64,000 nucleotides of DNA from Trinickia terrae (GTDB lineage Bacteria; Pseudomonadota; Gammaproteobacteria; Burkholderiales; Burkholderiaceae). The stretch covers positions 477,365-541,364 of the forward strand of contig NZ_SWJE01000001.1 of the NCBI RefSeq assembly GCF_005144415.1, read 5' to 3'. The notes beneath the pieces were generated by a model, which worked only from the letters and a program-made list of their open reading frames with translations, did no database searches and was not told the DNA's origin. A program made the translations under genes and the position numbers. Shown one piece after another: positions 1 through 9,064 of the stretch (positions within the stretch are counted from its first letter, which is position 1; every line of letters starts with the position of its first letter).

Positions 1-164
1 GATGCGGCGCAGGCAAATCGAACTCTTCAATTTGTTTCGTTGCAAGGCCATTCGGTGCCACGTGCGAACGGGCCGCGCGGCGAGCGGTGACGCTTGCCCT
101 AGACCGCTATCGCTGGCAGGACTGAGTGCTAACGGGCCAGGCCGTCCGCCCAGGACACGCCTTT

Positions 165-192
165 GGTTACTTTGGGCAAGACCAAAGTGACC
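165..192. repeat. Imperfect hairpin (GGTTACTTTGG / CCAAAGTGACC)
   Basis: The arms GGTTACTTTGG and CCAAAGTGACC pair around a 6-base loop with a single T-G wobble. Similar hairpins with the words TTTGGTTACTTT and AAAGTGACC recur between genes in Burkholderia-type genomes; that comparison is from memory. No T tract follows, so I call it a dispersed repeat rather than a terminator. Confidence 0.5.
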
Positions 193-235
193 CCGGTCCC
201 GGGGAGGGACGGACCATACGGACCGCCGCGAATTC

Positions 236-294
236 AAGTTTTACGAAAACCCAAGTTTTACGAAAACCCAAAATTTCAAGTTTTACGAAAACCC
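236..294. repeat. Three copies of a 17-bp direct repeat
   Basis: The word AAGTTTTACGAAAACCC occurs exactly at 236-252, 253-269 and 278-294. The first two copies abut and the third follows an 8-bp spacer. The AT-rich arms TTTT and AAAA around ACG stand out from the GC-rich surroundings. The copies lie about 50 bp past the stop codon of the leftward Hsp70-like gene. The role is unknown; a short tandem repeat or a protein-binding array are both possible. Confidence 0.85.
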
Positions 295-341
295 AAAATC
301 CGCGATCCTTCACTTCAACCGACAGCCATTGATACCGAGCC

Positions 342-2189
342 TCAGTCGCTCACGCCACCGCGCACATCGAACTCGACCTTCCAGCGCTCGCCCGTGCCGC
401 GCGGCACGGCTTCGAGCTCGAGCGTCCCGGCTTCGGTCACGCGGGCATGGAGCTTGACCGGCACGATCTCGCCGGGCGTGCGGCCTTCGGTCGGCAGCGT
501 GGCCTGGATCTCTTCGAGTTCCTGAAGCTCGTCGGGCTGCCAGAAGTCGAGCAACGCGCCGACCTGATCCTGGCGCCGCACTGACGAGCCGAAGAAGCGG
601 AAGTGCACCGGCTCGCCGACGACCAGTCCGAACTCCTGCGCCGGCAGTTCGGCTTCGGTGCCTTCCTCCATCCCGAACGGCGCGACGCAGAGCGCCTGGA
701 TCGGCGGCTCGAGCCCCGGCACCGCGGGCATCGCCGATTCGATCGCGATGTAGTACGCACGCGCCGTGCCGCCGCGAATCCGCACGCCTTGGCCGCGCCG
801 CACATAGCCGTAATAAGCGGCGCCGCGCGCGACGGCGAGATCGAGGTCCGCGCCTTCGAGCAGCCGCGCGGCCGGCGCGCCTTCGGCGGAAAGCCAATCG
901 TTGAGCGTCCGCATGACACGCTCGACGAGCAGCGGCGACTTGAACACGCCGCCGTTGAACAGCACCGCGGTGGGGTGCAGGAACGTCGCGCCTGCCGCGG
1001 CTTGAACCTGGACACCTTCGAGATCCGCGAGCGCGCCCACCTGGCGCGCGAGGAAGGCCGCGAGATGGCGCGTCACGGCGGCATCCTGCGCATAGGGCAG
1101 GCCCAGCTGCGTCAAGCCCGCGCGCGTCCGGCTCACGGGCCGCGCCGAGCTTTCGGCTTGCGGGAAGAAGCCTTCGAGAATCGTCAGCGTGAGTTCGGCG
1201 CGCGTGAGCTCGGTGCGGATCGAGCCGCCGATCAGCTTGGAGCCGCGGCTCGGCACGACGAGCGGCGCGGCGTCGAGATCGTCACGCGTGAGCAGCGTTT
1301 CCTTCGCGGCGCGGCACGCGTAGGTGAGGGCGCGCAGCTGCCACGGGTCGGCCTGCGTGCCGAGCGCAGCCAGCTTGCGCGCGACGACGTGGGCCAGCGC
1401 GAGATCCATGTTGTCGCCGCCAAGCAGGATGTGCTCGCCGACGGCCACGCGATGCAGTTCGAGGTTGCCCTCGCGCTCGACGACAGCGATCAGCGACAAG
1501 TCAGTCGTGCCGCCGCCGACGTCGACGACGAGGATGATGTCGCCGACCTTCACCTGCTTGCGCCACTGGCCGTTGCTCTTCTGGATCCAGCTGTAGAGCG
1601 CGGCTTGCGGCTCTTCGAGCAGCGTCATGCGCGCATAGCCGGCCGCCTGCGCGGCTTCCGCGGTCAGCTCGCGTGCAGCCGGATCGAACGAGGCCGGGAT
1701 CGTGACGGTGATGTCCTGGTCGGCGAACGGCGCGTCGGGGTGCGCGTGGTCCCAGGCTTCGCGCAGGTGGGTGAGGTAGCGGATCGACGCTTCGAGCGGC
1801 GACACGCGTGCGACTTCCTCGGGCGCGTCGTTCGGCAGGATCGCCGCGCGGCGATCGACGCCCGGATGGCAGAGCCAGCTCTTCGCGCTCGAGACGAGGC
1901 GGATCGGCGTGGCCGCGCCGCGGCTGCGCGCGAGCTCGCCGACCGCGAAGCCGCGCTCCGCCGTCCACGGCAGGCTCAGGTCGCCGGGCGCGAGCTCGTT
2001 GGCGTGCGGCAGGTAGAGGAACGAGGGCAGCAGGTCGAGCGAGCCGGTCGCGCCCGGAGCCGTGAGCTGGGAGATCGGCAGCACTTGCTGAGCGGTCTTG
2101 TCGCCGTCGCTCGCGGCGACGTCGACATAGGAAAGCGCGCAGTGGGTCGTGCCGAGATCGATACCGATCGCGTAGCGCGTATCGCTCAT
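342..2189 (-). CDS. Hsp70 family chaperone-like protein
   Basis: This 615-residue protein begins with the Hsp70/actin-type ATPase phosphate-1 motif (IGIDLGTTHCALSY) near residues 8-21 and has the phosphate-2-like segment VVDVGGGTTDLS near residue 223. The C-terminal third does not resemble the DnaK substrate-binding domain, and there is no EEVD-like tail. It therefore fits the divergent Hsp70 proteins found beside DUF2760 proteins rather than housekeeping DnaK. Its ATG overlaps the stop of the upstream DUF2760 gene by four bases (ATGA), so the two are translationally coupled. In related genomes a second Hsp70-like gene often follows; none is present in the 341 bp left of it. The client is unknown. 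Confidence 0.9.
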   Translation of the reverse strand: MSDTRYAIGIDLGTTHCALSYVDVAASDGDKTAQQVLPISQLTAPGATGSLDLLPSFLYLPHANELAPGDLSLPWTAERGFAVGELARSRGAATPIRLVSSAKSWLCHPGVDRRAAILPNDAPEEVARVSPLEASIRYLTHLREAWDHAHPDAPFADQDITVTIPASFDPAARELTAEAAQAAGYARMTLLEEPQAALYSWIQKSNGQWRKQVKVGDIILVVDVGGGTTDLSLIAVVEREGNLELHRVAVGEHILLGGDNMDLALAHVVARKLAALGTQADPWQLRALTYACRAAKETLLTRDDLDAAPLVVPSRGSKLIGGSIRTELTRAELTLTILEGFFPQAESSARPVSRTRAGLTQLGLPYAQDAAVTRHLAAFLARQVGALADLEGVQVQAAAGATFLHPTAVLFNGGVFKSPLLVERVMRTLNDWLSAEGAPAARLLEGADLDLAVARGAAYYGYVRRGQGVRIRGGTARAYYIAIESAMPAVPGLEPPIQALCVAPFGMEEGTEAELPAQEFGLVVGEPVHFRFFGSSVRRQDQVGALLDFWQPDELQELEEIQATLPTEGRTPGEIVPVKLHARVTEAGTLELEAVPRGTGERWKVEFDVRGGVSD

Positions 2190-2758
2190 AGCTCCACCTC
2201 GGCGGGGGCGATCACCGAAGCGTCATGGCTCTCGGCGAGCTTCGGCAGGCGCACGTCGGCGACGCGCCAGCCGCGGTGGCTGATGCTGCCGTGGAACGGC
2301 GGCTTGCCGACGACGTTGCCGGTCAGGCGGATAGCGGTGGCGTCGAAGCCGTCGGGCACCGTCACGCGGCTGCCTTCAGCCTCGTCGCGCACGGGACGGA
2401 TCGTGAAGTGCTCGCGCAGCACGCGGCGGCAGCCGTCGTGGACGAGGCGCGCCGCGGCGCCGATATCGGTGTCGGAGTAGCTGACCACGTCCTCTTCGAT
2501 GAAGTCGATGAAACGGGCTTCGCGCTGCAGGAGGCCGAGGAGCTGGAGCGCCGCGTCGGGCGTGGCTTCCTTCAGCGTGCGCACGACAGGCTGGGGCTGC
2601 GGTTGCGGCGCGGCAGCCGGCGTTGGGGCGGCGGGAATGCCCGGCGCTTCGCGCAGGCTGCGCACACGGGCAGCGAGATTGCGGTCACCGAGGATGCTGA
2701 AAAACGTTCCGACCGCGAGAGAAAATCTCCCGAAGAAAGACCCGTTCGAGTCGGTCAT
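2186..2758 (-). CDS. DUF2760 domain protein
   Basis: The protein has 190 residues. The start at 2758 is chosen because CAGGAG lies 8 bp upstream; an in-frame upstream extension has no such site. The N-terminus has a hydrophobic stretch (residues about 8-20), then a Pro/Ala/Gln-rich linker near residues 42-58, then the conserved DUF2760 region with a motif like ALQLLGLLQREARFIDFIEED and the C-terminal HGSISHRGWRV segment. The family has no known biochemical activity but is regularly encoded next to divergent Hsp70 proteins, as here, where it overlaps the Hsp70-like gene by four bases. A role as a partner or client adaptor is inference. Confidence 0.85.
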   Translation of the reverse strand: MTDSNGSFFGRFSLAVGTFFSILGDRNLAARVRSLREAPGIPAAPTPAAAPQPQPQPVVRTLKEATPDAALQLLGLLQREARFIDFIEEDVVSYSDTDIGAAARLVHDGCRRVLREHFTIRPVRDEAEGSRVTVPDGFDATAIRLTGNVVGKPPFHGSISHRGWRVADVRLPKLAESHDASVIAPAEVEL

Positions 2759-2979
2759 ACGATGCTCCTGAGGTTTCGGCGCGCGGACGCTGGCCCGCGG
2801 CGGCAATAGGCGAAATCGGATCGAGGGCGGGGCGATGCCGCCCGGCGGCGCGCGGGTCACGCGGCGAGCATGGGCTCGCGGTGGGCGCCGGCACGTGCGC
2901 TATTGTAGTTGGACTTCACGGCCGGGCCTGAGGAACGCGCCGATCGCAAGGGGCGGCTGCGCATCGAAGAGTCGATCAT

Positions 2980-3954
2980 TCACTCCGTCGTCACATAGCG
3001 CGGGGCCGATGGCTGCTCCGGTTCCTGTTGTGACGACGCGTCAATCCCCGTGCGCACGCGCCGCAATTCGTCGACCGGGCTCAGCCCGAACAGCCGCTTG
3101 AATTCGCGGCTGAATTGCGAAGCGCTCTCGTAGCCGACGCGCGCCGCCGCCGTGCTCGCATTCAATCCATCCTGCAGCATCAGGAGGCGCGCCTGATGCA
3201 GGCGCGTTGTCTTCACGTACTGCATCGGCGAGGTCGATGTCACCGCCTTGAATTGTGCGTGGAACACGGCAAGGCTCATGCCTGCTTCGCTCGCGAGCGT
3301 ATCGACGTCGAGATCGCCGCGATAGTCGCTGTGGATGCGCCGCAGCGCCTTGGCGATACGGCCGAAGTGGTGCTGGTAGTTGAGCGCCGCGCGAATCGCG
3401 TTGCCCTGCACGCCGGTCAGCACGCGAAAGCAGATCTCGCGCACGATCGACGGCCCCAGGATGCGCGCCTCGAGCGGCGATGCGAGCGCTTCCAGCAGGC
3501 GCAGCACGGCGTCGCTGAGCGGCTTGTCGAGCGGCGTCGAGTAGATGCCTTGCGGATCGTTCAAGGCCGGGGCGCGCGTGTCGTCGATTTGCAGCAGCAG
3601 CTCAGCCGCCATCGTCAGGTCCACGCGGATCGAGATGCCGAGGAGCGGATGCTCCGCGCTCGCCTCGGTTTCGGCCTCGAACGGCAGCGGCACCGACAGC
3701 ACCAGATATTGCTGCGCATCGTAGACGAACATCTTGTCGCCGAGATACCCCCGCTTGCGTCCCTGGCAGATGATCACGATGCACGGCTCGTACAGCACCG
3801 CGGTGCGCGGATGCGAACGGCTCGAGCGCATGAACTTGACGCCGTCGAGGCGCGAGTACGTTGCGCCCTCGGACGGCGCCAGCGTGGCGAGCAATTCGAC
3901 CATCCGCTGCTGGGCGGGGCTGACGAAGGAGGTAGCCGGAGCAGTCGTTTCCAT
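2980..3954 (-). CDS. AraC family transcriptional regulator
   Basis: A 324-residue regulator. The N-terminal half matches the AraC_N (cupin-like) ligand domain; the C-terminal hundred residues hold the two helix-turn-helix motifs, including DVDTLASEAGMSLAVFHAQFK and the second, most conserved, AARVGYESASQFSREFKRLFG. The ATG at 3954 is preferred over an in-frame TTG 27 bp upstream because the protein family begins near METT. It diverges from the LysR gene at 4175 across 220 bp that must hold both promoters. The N-terminal type (AraC_N) often controls aldehyde or oxidoreductase genes, but no such gene is adjacent, so the target is unknown. Confidence 0.88.
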   Translation of the reverse strand: METTAPATSFVSPAQQRMVELLATLAPSEGATYSRLDGVKFMRSSRSHPRTAVLYEPCIVIICQGRKRGYLGDKMFVYDAQQYLVLSVPLPFEAETEASAEHPLLGISIRVDLTMAAELLLQIDDTRAPALNDPQGIYSTPLDKPLSDAVLRLLEALASPLEARILGPSIVREICFRVLTGVQGNAIRAALNYQHHFGRIAKALRRIHSDYRGDLDVDTLASEAGMSLAVFHAQFKAVTSTSPMQYVKTTRLHQARLLMLQDGLNASTAAARVGYESASQFSREFKRLFGLSPVDELRRVRTGIDASSQQEPEQPSAPRYVTTE

Positions 3955-4174
3955 GATGAGAATGGCCCGTATGCGAGACAAGAGAATCAGGCTTGAAATC
4001 TAGCACCAAACCGGCGCGTCTAGTGTTCCATGAGAGTAATAGGCAAGTCTTCGAGATATTCAGGTATTCACGGGCTGGCGTCCGGTTCCTAAGATGGGAG
4101 CCCTGACGGACTCCGTCCTTTGTGTTCACACCGGAGCTCCGTGCCGCCCTCTTTGCTTGCCAGGAGAAAAGCCC

Positions 4175-5149
4175 GTGATCGACCGTGTCCAGGCGATGCG
4201 TACCTTCGTTCGCATCGTCGATACCCAAAGCTTCACGCGCGCCGCCCTTTCGCTCGACATTCCGCGCGCGACCGCCACCACCATTGTCCAGAACCTCGAA
4301 GCCATGCTCGGGGTGCAACTGCTGCAACGCACGACGCGCCGCCTGAACCTCACCGCCGAGGGTGCGGCGTACTACGAGCGCTGCGTGCAGATTCTCGCCG
4401 ACATCGACGAAATGGAGGCGAGCCTGCGCGACGCCACCGACAACCTGCGCGGCCGCCTGCGCGTCGAAATGCCGGGCGCGATCGCGACCACGCTCGTGTT
4501 TCCCGCGCTCGACGATTTTCATGCGCGCTTTCCGCATGTCGATCTCGCGATCGGCTTGAGCAGCCGCACCGTCGACATGGTCGGCGAGGCGGTCGATTGC
4601 AGCGTGCAGCTCGGCGAATTGCCCGATTCGGGGCTCGTCGCGCGGCGTCTCGGCATGCTCGAGCAAGTGACGTGCGCGAGCCCCGACTATCTCGCGCGCC
4701 ACGGTACGCCGATGACGCTCGACGACCTGGCTGGGCACGTCGCCGTCAATTGCATGGCCGAGGTGTGCGGCAGCGCGGCGCGCGGGGCCGAATTCGACTT
4801 CGAGGACGACGGCCGTGTCACGAGCGTCAGGGTGGAAGGCTTCGTGCAGGTCGCGGACGAGCATGCGTATCTGGCCTGCGGGCTCGAAGGGCTCGGCCTG
4901 ATCCAGCCGTCGCGGATCGCCGCGCAGCCGTACCTCGATTCGGGGCAGTTGAAGGAAGTGCTGCCGCGCTATACGCCCGTGGCTGTGCCGGTCTCGGTCG
5001 CCTATTTGAAGAACCGGCGTGTCGCGCCGCGCGTGCGTGCGTTCGTCGATTGGCTCGCCGAGCTGTTCGAGCAGGCCGAGCTCGTCGGCAAGGATATGTC
5101 GCGTGTGCGTCAGCTGTTGCGCGGCTTGCATCCCGATGAAGTGAACTAG
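4175..5149 (+). CDS. LysR family transcriptional regulator
   Basis: A 324-residue LysR-type protein with the N-terminal winged helix (RTFVRIVDTQSFTRAALSL) and a C-terminal effector domain. Translation most likely starts at the GTG at 4175, which has AGGAG 9 bp upstream; the longer in-frame form lacks a site. The sequence belongs to the large group whose substrate domain starts with LRVEMPGAIA and ends with a conserved PRVRAFVDWL segment. It sits 66 bp upstream of poxB on the same strand, so it may regulate that gene, and it diverges from the AraC gene. Confidence 0.9.
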   Translation: MIDRVQAMRTFVRIVDTQSFTRAALSLDIPRATATTIVQNLEAMLGVQLLQRTTRRLNLTAEGAAYYERCVQILADIDEMEASLRDATDNLRGRLRVEMPGAIATTLVFPALDDFHARFPHVDLAIGLSSRTVDMVGEAVDCSVQLGELPDSGLVARRLGMLEQVTCASPDYLARHGTPMTLDDLAGHVAVNCMAEVCGSAARGAEFDFEDDGRVTSVRVEGFVQVADEHAYLACGLEGLGLIQPSRIAAQPYLDSGQLKEVLPRYTPVAVPVSVAYLKNRRVAPRVRAFVDWLAELFEQAELVGKDMSRVRQLLRGLHPDEVN

Positions 5150-5215
5150 CTTGGCATTGCCGCCGCGAACGGTCTATCTTCCAACCACGTGCGGATACGT
5201 CGATGGGAGCGCGTC

Positions 5216-6937
5216 ATGGCAAAGCAGACCGTTGCGGACTACCTGGCGAAGACATTGCAGGCGGCCGGCGTCGAGCGGATCTGGGGCGTGACGGGCGACA
5301 GCCTGAACGGCCTCTCCGACAGCCTCGGCAGGCTCGGCTCGATCCGCTGGATGCACACTCGCCACGAAGAAACGGCGGCGTTCGCAGCGGGCGCGGAGGC
5401 CGCGGCGACCGGCAAGCTCGCGGTCTGCGCGGGCAGTTGCGGGCCCGGCAACCTGCACCTGATCAATGGTCTGTTCGACTGTCACCGCAATCATCAGCCG
5501 GTGCTCGCGATCGCGGCGCACATTCCGTCCTCTGAGATCGGCCTGGGCTACTTCCAGGAGACGCATCCGCAGGTGCTCTTCAAGGAGTGCAGCCATTACG
5601 TCGAGCTCGTGAGCAACCCGCGGCAATTCCCGCGCGTGCTCGCCACGGCGATGCGCACCGCCATCGACGAGCATGGCGTCGCTGTCGTCGTGCTGCCCGG
5701 CGACGTCGCGCTGGCCGAGGCGCCGGAAGAGGAGGCGCAGTGGGCGCAGCCCGGGGCGTCGGCGACGGTGCCGTCGTCGGCCGATCTCGACCGGCTCGTG
5801 AAGCTGCTCGACGCATCGGATGCGGTGACGCTCCTCTGCGGCAGCGGCTGCGCCGGGGCGCACGACGAAGTCGTCGCGCTCGCCGACCTGCTCGGTGCGC
5901 CTGTCGTGCATGCGCTGCGCGGCAAGCAGTACGTGGAGTGGGACAACCCCAACGACGTCGGCATGACCGGCCTCATCGGCTTTTCCTCGGGGTATCACGC
6001 GATGATGTCGTGCGACACGCTGCTGATGCTCGGCACCGATTTCCCGTACCGCAACTTCTATCCGCCGCAAGCGAGCATCGCGCAGATAGACCGGCGCGCA
6101 GCCGCGCTCGGGCGGCGCGCGCCGCTCAAGCTGGGCCTCGTCGGCAACGTGCGCGAGACGCTGCAGGACCTGCTGCCGAGGCTCGCGCGCAAAGCGAACC
6201 GGCATTTCATCGGGCGGGCGCTCAAGCACTATCAGGCGGCGCGCAAAGGGCTCGACGAGCTGGCGCGGCCGTCGGCGCCCGGGCGGCCGATTCATCCGCA
6301 GTACCTGACCCGGATCGTCGACCAGATCGCAGCCGTTGACGCCGCCTTCACTGTGGACGTCGGCACGCCGACGCTATGGGCCGCGCGCTATCTGACGATG
6401 AACGGCAAGCGCTCGCTGCACGGTTCGTTCAATCACGGCTCGATGGCCAACGCGATGCCGCAGGCGCTCGGCGCACAGGCGGCGCATCCGGGGAGGCAGG
6501 TGGTGTCGCTGTCGGGCGACGGCGGGCTCTCGATGATGATGGGCGACTTGCTGACCGCGCGGCAGCTCGACTTGCCGATCAAGGTGGTCGTCTTCAACAA
6601 CGGCACGCTCGGCTTCGTCGCCATGGAGATGAAGGCCGGCGGCTATCTCGACAACGGCACGGATCTCGCCGCGACGAATTTCGCCGACATCGCGAACGGG
6701 GCGGGGATCTTCGGCGTGCGGGTCGAGGAATCGGAGCAATTGGCCGAAGCGCTGAGGCTCGCGTTCTCGAAGCCGGGGCCGGCGTTGGTCGATGTCGTGA
6801 CGTCGAAGTACGAGTTGGCAATGCCGCCGAAGATTCAATGGGAGCAGGCGAAGGGCTTCAGTCTCTATATGCTGCGCGCGGTGTTGAACGGGCGTGGTGA
6901 TGAGGTCGTGGAGCTGGCGCATACGAATTTGCGCTGA
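5216..6937 (+). CDS. poxB: Thiamine-diphosphate-dependent pyruvate oxidase/dehydrogenase (quinone type)
   Basis: A 573-residue enzyme with the three-domain layout of the pyruvate oxidase family. The N-terminal pyrimidine domain has the catalytic glutamate in THRHEE-like TRHEETAAF, the middle domain follows, and the C-terminal domain carries the thiamine diphosphate motif [15 protein letters not shown]...FNNGTLG near residues 440-470. By family it decarboxylates pyruvate to acetate and CO2 and passes electrons via FAD to the quinone pool at the membrane. The start at 5216 has GGGAG 7 bp upstream; a GTG 27 bp earlier is less likely. The length equals E. coli PoxB. A strong intrinsic terminator follows at 6965-7003. 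Confidence 0.92.
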   Translation: MAKQTVADYLAKTLQAAGVERIWGVTGDSLNGLSDSLGRLGSIRWMHTRHEETAAFAAGAEAAATGKLAVCAGSCGPGNLHLINGLFDCHRNHQPVLAIAAHIPSSEIGLGYFQETHPQVLFKECSHYVELVSNPRQFPRVLATAMRTAIDEHGVAVVVLPGDVALAEAPEEEAQWAQPGASATVPSSADLDRLVKLLDASDAVTLLCGSGCAGAHDEVVALADLLGAPVVHALRGKQYVEWDNPNDVGMTGLIGFSSGYHAMMSCDTLLMLGTDFPYRNFYPPQASIAQIDRRAAALGRRAPLKLGLVGNVRETLQDLLPRLARKANRHFIGRALKHYQAARKGLDELARPSAPGRPIHPQYLTRIVDQIAAVDAAFTVDVGTPTLWAARYLTMNGKRSLHGSFNHGSMANAMPQALGAQAAHPGRQVVSLSGDGGLSMMMGDLLTARQLDLPIKVVVFNNGTLGFVAMEMKAGGYLDNGTDLAATNFADIANGAGIFGVRVEESEQLAEALRLAFSKPGPALVDVVTSKYELAMPPKIQWEQAKGFSLYMLRAVLNGRGDEVVELAHTNLR

Positions 6938-6964
6938 GGGTTGCTTCGGGTTTCGCGCGAGTGA

Positions 6965-7003
6965 GAGCGTGCGGACTTCGCCGGTCCGCACGCTCTTGTT
7001 TTT
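6965..7003 (+). terminator. Intrinsic terminator after poxB
   Basis: A perfect 12-bp stem (GAGCGTGCGGAC with GTCCGCACGCTC) closes a 7-base loop and is followed by TTGTTTTT. It lies 27 bp past the poxB stop and separates poxB from the low-GC island. Confidence 0.93.
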
Positions 7004-7054
7004 ATGGGTATCGGTATTTGGTGATTGATACCGGCGGTCTCTGCTGCATCGCAA

Positions 7055-7186
7055 AAATTGGGCGTGCCAACCGCGCTCTCACATCTGGCTGCTGCTTTCG
7101 TGCACTACAATGAGCGCCACCCGCACAAAGCGTTGAGATACCGCTCGTCTCGGGAGTTTCGGCGAGCCGCCGCGTCATTAACTTAA
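7055..7186 (+). pseudogene. 3' remnant of an IS3-family transposase (OrfB C-terminus)
   Basis: Reading codons in the frame of 7091 to the TAA at 7184-7186 gives a tail containing AAFVHYNERHPHKALRYRS and then REFRR. This is the hallmark C-terminus of IS3-family transposases (consensus AFEHYNE-HPHSALKYRSPREFRR). The catalytic DDE region upstream is missing and the sequence begins abruptly after the poxB terminator. It marks an old insertion at the left border of the low-GC gene at 7233. Confidence 0.85.
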
Positions 7187-7232
7187 CGGTGTCTGGTTGT
7201 CCTGACTTACAGGGGCAACTCCAGGAGTCGAG

Positions 7233-8387
7233 ATGGAAAAAGCTCAAAAAGATCAGCCGCACTCGCAACCTTCACAATCGGCTATTCAGGGCAAAAGTGG
7301 TGCAGGTGTCGAGGCCCCAAGCGCGCGGCAACTTATTCAACGAGAAGTCCTGACAAGTCACAGTCCGCAAGCAGCCAAGTTGACTCAGATGGCGGCAATG
7401 AGCGAGGGTAGTCCGCGATTGGCGGCGCAGCGTAGGCAAGCCAATATGCTCCACCACAGTCCACGTATGGCCGTGCAAAGAAGCGTATTGGATTCGACTC
7501 GCAGCGGTGTGCATCCCGTCATACAACGGCAGTCGCAAGAAAAGATCGAAGGGACAGTGCCTGTACAGCGGATGCTAAAGATAACTGGCGGGGAAGCGGT
7601 GGCGAACGTTCAAAATATCACGAGCAGCGCCATGTATGGGAAATTAATAAAAGAAACAGGCCTTGGGGAAAAGAAGGAAGTCGTCGAGTTTCTTCTGTCC
7701 CAGTATTTGAGCGATGAAAATGTTGAAGCCTTCATAAATTATCAGCATTTGAAAGATGCGGTTCTATATGATGCGCGGACACGATCTTTTGTGAAAGGTC
7801 AAAAGGTTGATTTCGATAAAAAAATGTCCGTGCAAGAAGAGTTCATGACTCGACGTGGATGGAAGGCGAAATCTCTTCATAAAACGAATCCAGCCGTCAA
7901 TCCGAATGTTGTGCGGCGAACGGGGAAAAATGCGCCTACAAATCTCAGGCTTTATCGAAACATGAGCCAGGATGAGGCCAATGCGATATTGAAAGATAAA
8001 GATTATTCCAAGGTTGGGGCTCATTTGGGTGACTATAAACAAGCGCTCGATTATTTTCATAGGGATACAAATCCACCCAATTTCCTGGTCGAATTTGTGC
8101 TGAAGCGAGAGGAAGAGAAAACTCTTTTTTCTGATGATTTGGCCATACAGGAAGGGCAGGATGATGATAAAAAGCCGGTCGGCAGGATAAAAAATGCAAC
8201 GGGCGCGAAGAATAAGGGAAACAGAGCCGAAGGCGCGCACGAAGATTATATTGGAATCAAAGCGGAGTCGAAGGGGGATGCCGGTTTCAGTATTTCGCTT
8301 AGTGGAGGAGTCAAGGCGAAATTTGCAGAAATGGTAAGCTCCGCAAAATTGCTGATGACAAAGCGGCAGAATGGAGAAATAGACTAA
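7233..8387 (+). CDS. Putative secreted effector/toxin, eCIS-cargo-like N-terminus, possible ADP-ribosyltransferase C-terminus
   Basis: A 384-residue protein of foreign composition: the gene is clearly AT-richer than its neighbours and uses many AAA, GAT and ATT codons. The start has AGGAG 7 bp upstream. Residues about 25-110 are low-complexity with repeats of the type SPR-AxQR (HSPQAAKLTQM, GSPRLAAQRRQ, HSPRMAVQR, HPVIQRQ). Such spacer motifs are common in proteins that accompany extracellular contractile injection systems, often with DUF4157. The C-terminal region has LRLYRNMSQDEANAIL, then GAHLGDYKQALDYF, LVEFVLK and an acidic EGAHEDYIGI segment. This order (Arg in LYR, a beta-strand LVEF, a late Glu-rich loop) is reminiscent of ADP-ribosyltransferase folds, but I cannot confirm the catalytic triad. 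No secretion genes or immunity gene are adjacent. Confidence 0.55.
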   Translation: MEKAQKDQPHSQPSQSAIQGKSGAGVEAPSARQLIQREVLTSHSPQAAKLTQMAAMSEGSPRLAAQRRQANMLHHSPRMAVQRSVLDSTRSGVHPVIQRQSQEKIEGTVPVQRMLKITGGEAVANVQNITSSAMYGKLIKETGLGEKKEVVEFLLSQYLSDENVEAFINYQHLKDAVLYDARTRSFVKGQKVDFDKKMSVQEEFMTRRGWKAKSLHKTNPAVNPNVVRRTGKNAPTNLRLYRNMSQDEANAILKDKDYSKVGAHLGDYKQALDYFHRDTNPPNFLVEFVLKREEEKTLFSDDLAIQEGQDDDKKPVGRIKNATGAKNKGNRAEGAHEDYIGIKAESKGDAGFSISLSGGVKAKFAEMVSSAKLLMTKRQNGEID

Positions 8388-8482
8388 GCTTCCCCTGAAA
8401 TTTTGCCTTCCATGAGGTCGTGTATAAATTCAACGGAAAGGAAGGAAATCAGGCATGTTCAGGGTGCCGAAACTGAACCACA

Positions 8483-8863
8483 CGTAAGCGCTCACCGAGG
8501 GCCGTAGCTCAGGTTGTTGACTTTACCGAATGGGTGCGGCTTTTGCCGCTGCGGGCAGATGCGGCGCGACGTTCCACGGCGGCAGTTCGTCGATGCGGTT
8601 GACGGGGTGATCGGCAATGCGCTCGATGACGTAATGCAGGTACGCTTCGGGATCGATCCCGTTAAGACGTGCCGAGCCGATCAGGCTGTACATCGCGGCA
8701 GCGCGCTCGCCGCCGGAGTCGGCCCCGGCAAACAGATAATTGCGCCTTCCGATGGCTATACCGCGCAACGCCCGCTCCGCGATCAGGTTGTCAATCTCCG
8801 CGCAGCCGTCAGAGCAGTAATAGACGAGTGCCGCCCAACGATTGAACCCATAGTTGATCGCTC
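8483..8863 (-). mobile_element. Truncated IS66-family element (right end plus transposase tail)
   Basis: The element ends at 8483 with GTAAGCGCTCACCGAGGGC, which starts like an IS66-family terminal inverted repeat (GTAAGCG). The 3' part of its transposase gene lies just inside, on the minus strand. The sequence loses similarity near 8863, so the rest, including the other inverted repeat and the accessory tnpA and tnpB genes, is missing or unrecognisable. With the IS3 remnant at 7055 it brackets the low-GC effector gene. Confidence 0.8.
8523..8863 (-). pseudogene. IS66-family transposase, C-terminal fragment
   Basis: Translation on the minus strand reads AINYGFNRWAALVYYCSDG, then EIDNLIAERALRGIAIGRRNYLFAG and then the IS66_C-type tail GERAAAMYSLIGSARLNGIDPEAYLHYV with HPVNRIDELPPWN. 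These are the last two conserved blocks of TnpC-type IS66 transposases. The N-terminal zinc-finger and most of the catalytic region are absent, so this is not functional. Confidence 0.88.
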
Positions 8864-9064
8864 CCGTCGTCTCGGATCTGCCTCCCCATCAACGTCCGTT
8901 GGTTGATGGGGAGCGGCCGCTCGAACGGCCTGACCGTGTAGATGCCCGACGGCGGCTAGTGGCTGTTCTGCGCCACCTCGATAGCCACTTGCATCCCGCC
9001 GCTTTCACTGCGCCGCACAACGACAAATCAACCGCGGAATACGGATACCGGTTTTTATACAGCG
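8864..9064. other. Non-coding spacer with an inverted repeat
   Basis: I see no gene. A perfect inverted repeat (CTCCCCATCAAC ... GTTGATGGGGAG) spans about 8883-8912 with an 8-base loop and no T tract. It may belong to the degraded IS66 element. The region ends at the stop codon of the aconitase gene. Confidence 0.5.

Larger units (their letters stand above)
1..341. other. Intergenic region with short repeats, no gene
   Basis: No reading frame here has a plausible start, ribosome binding site or recognisable protein. The stretch holds an imperfect hairpin at 165-192 and a cluster of three 17-bp direct repeats at 236-294, both described separately. The leftward Hsp70-like gene ends at its right edge, so this is the region downstream of that operon. 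Confidence 0.7.

Noticed and set aside
236-294. CRISPR array
   Set aside because: Repeats are only 17 bp, two copies have no spacer, and no cas genes are near.
603-2480. 625-codon open frame on the plus strand opposite the Hsp70-like gene
   Set aside because: Arg/Asp/Glu-rich product with no domain; it is the mirror of GC3-biased coding on the other strand and has no ribosome binding site.
8883-8912. Perfect 12-bp inverted repeat as a terminator
   Set aside because: There is no T tract on either strand and no gene ends beside it; I treat it as part of a degraded element.
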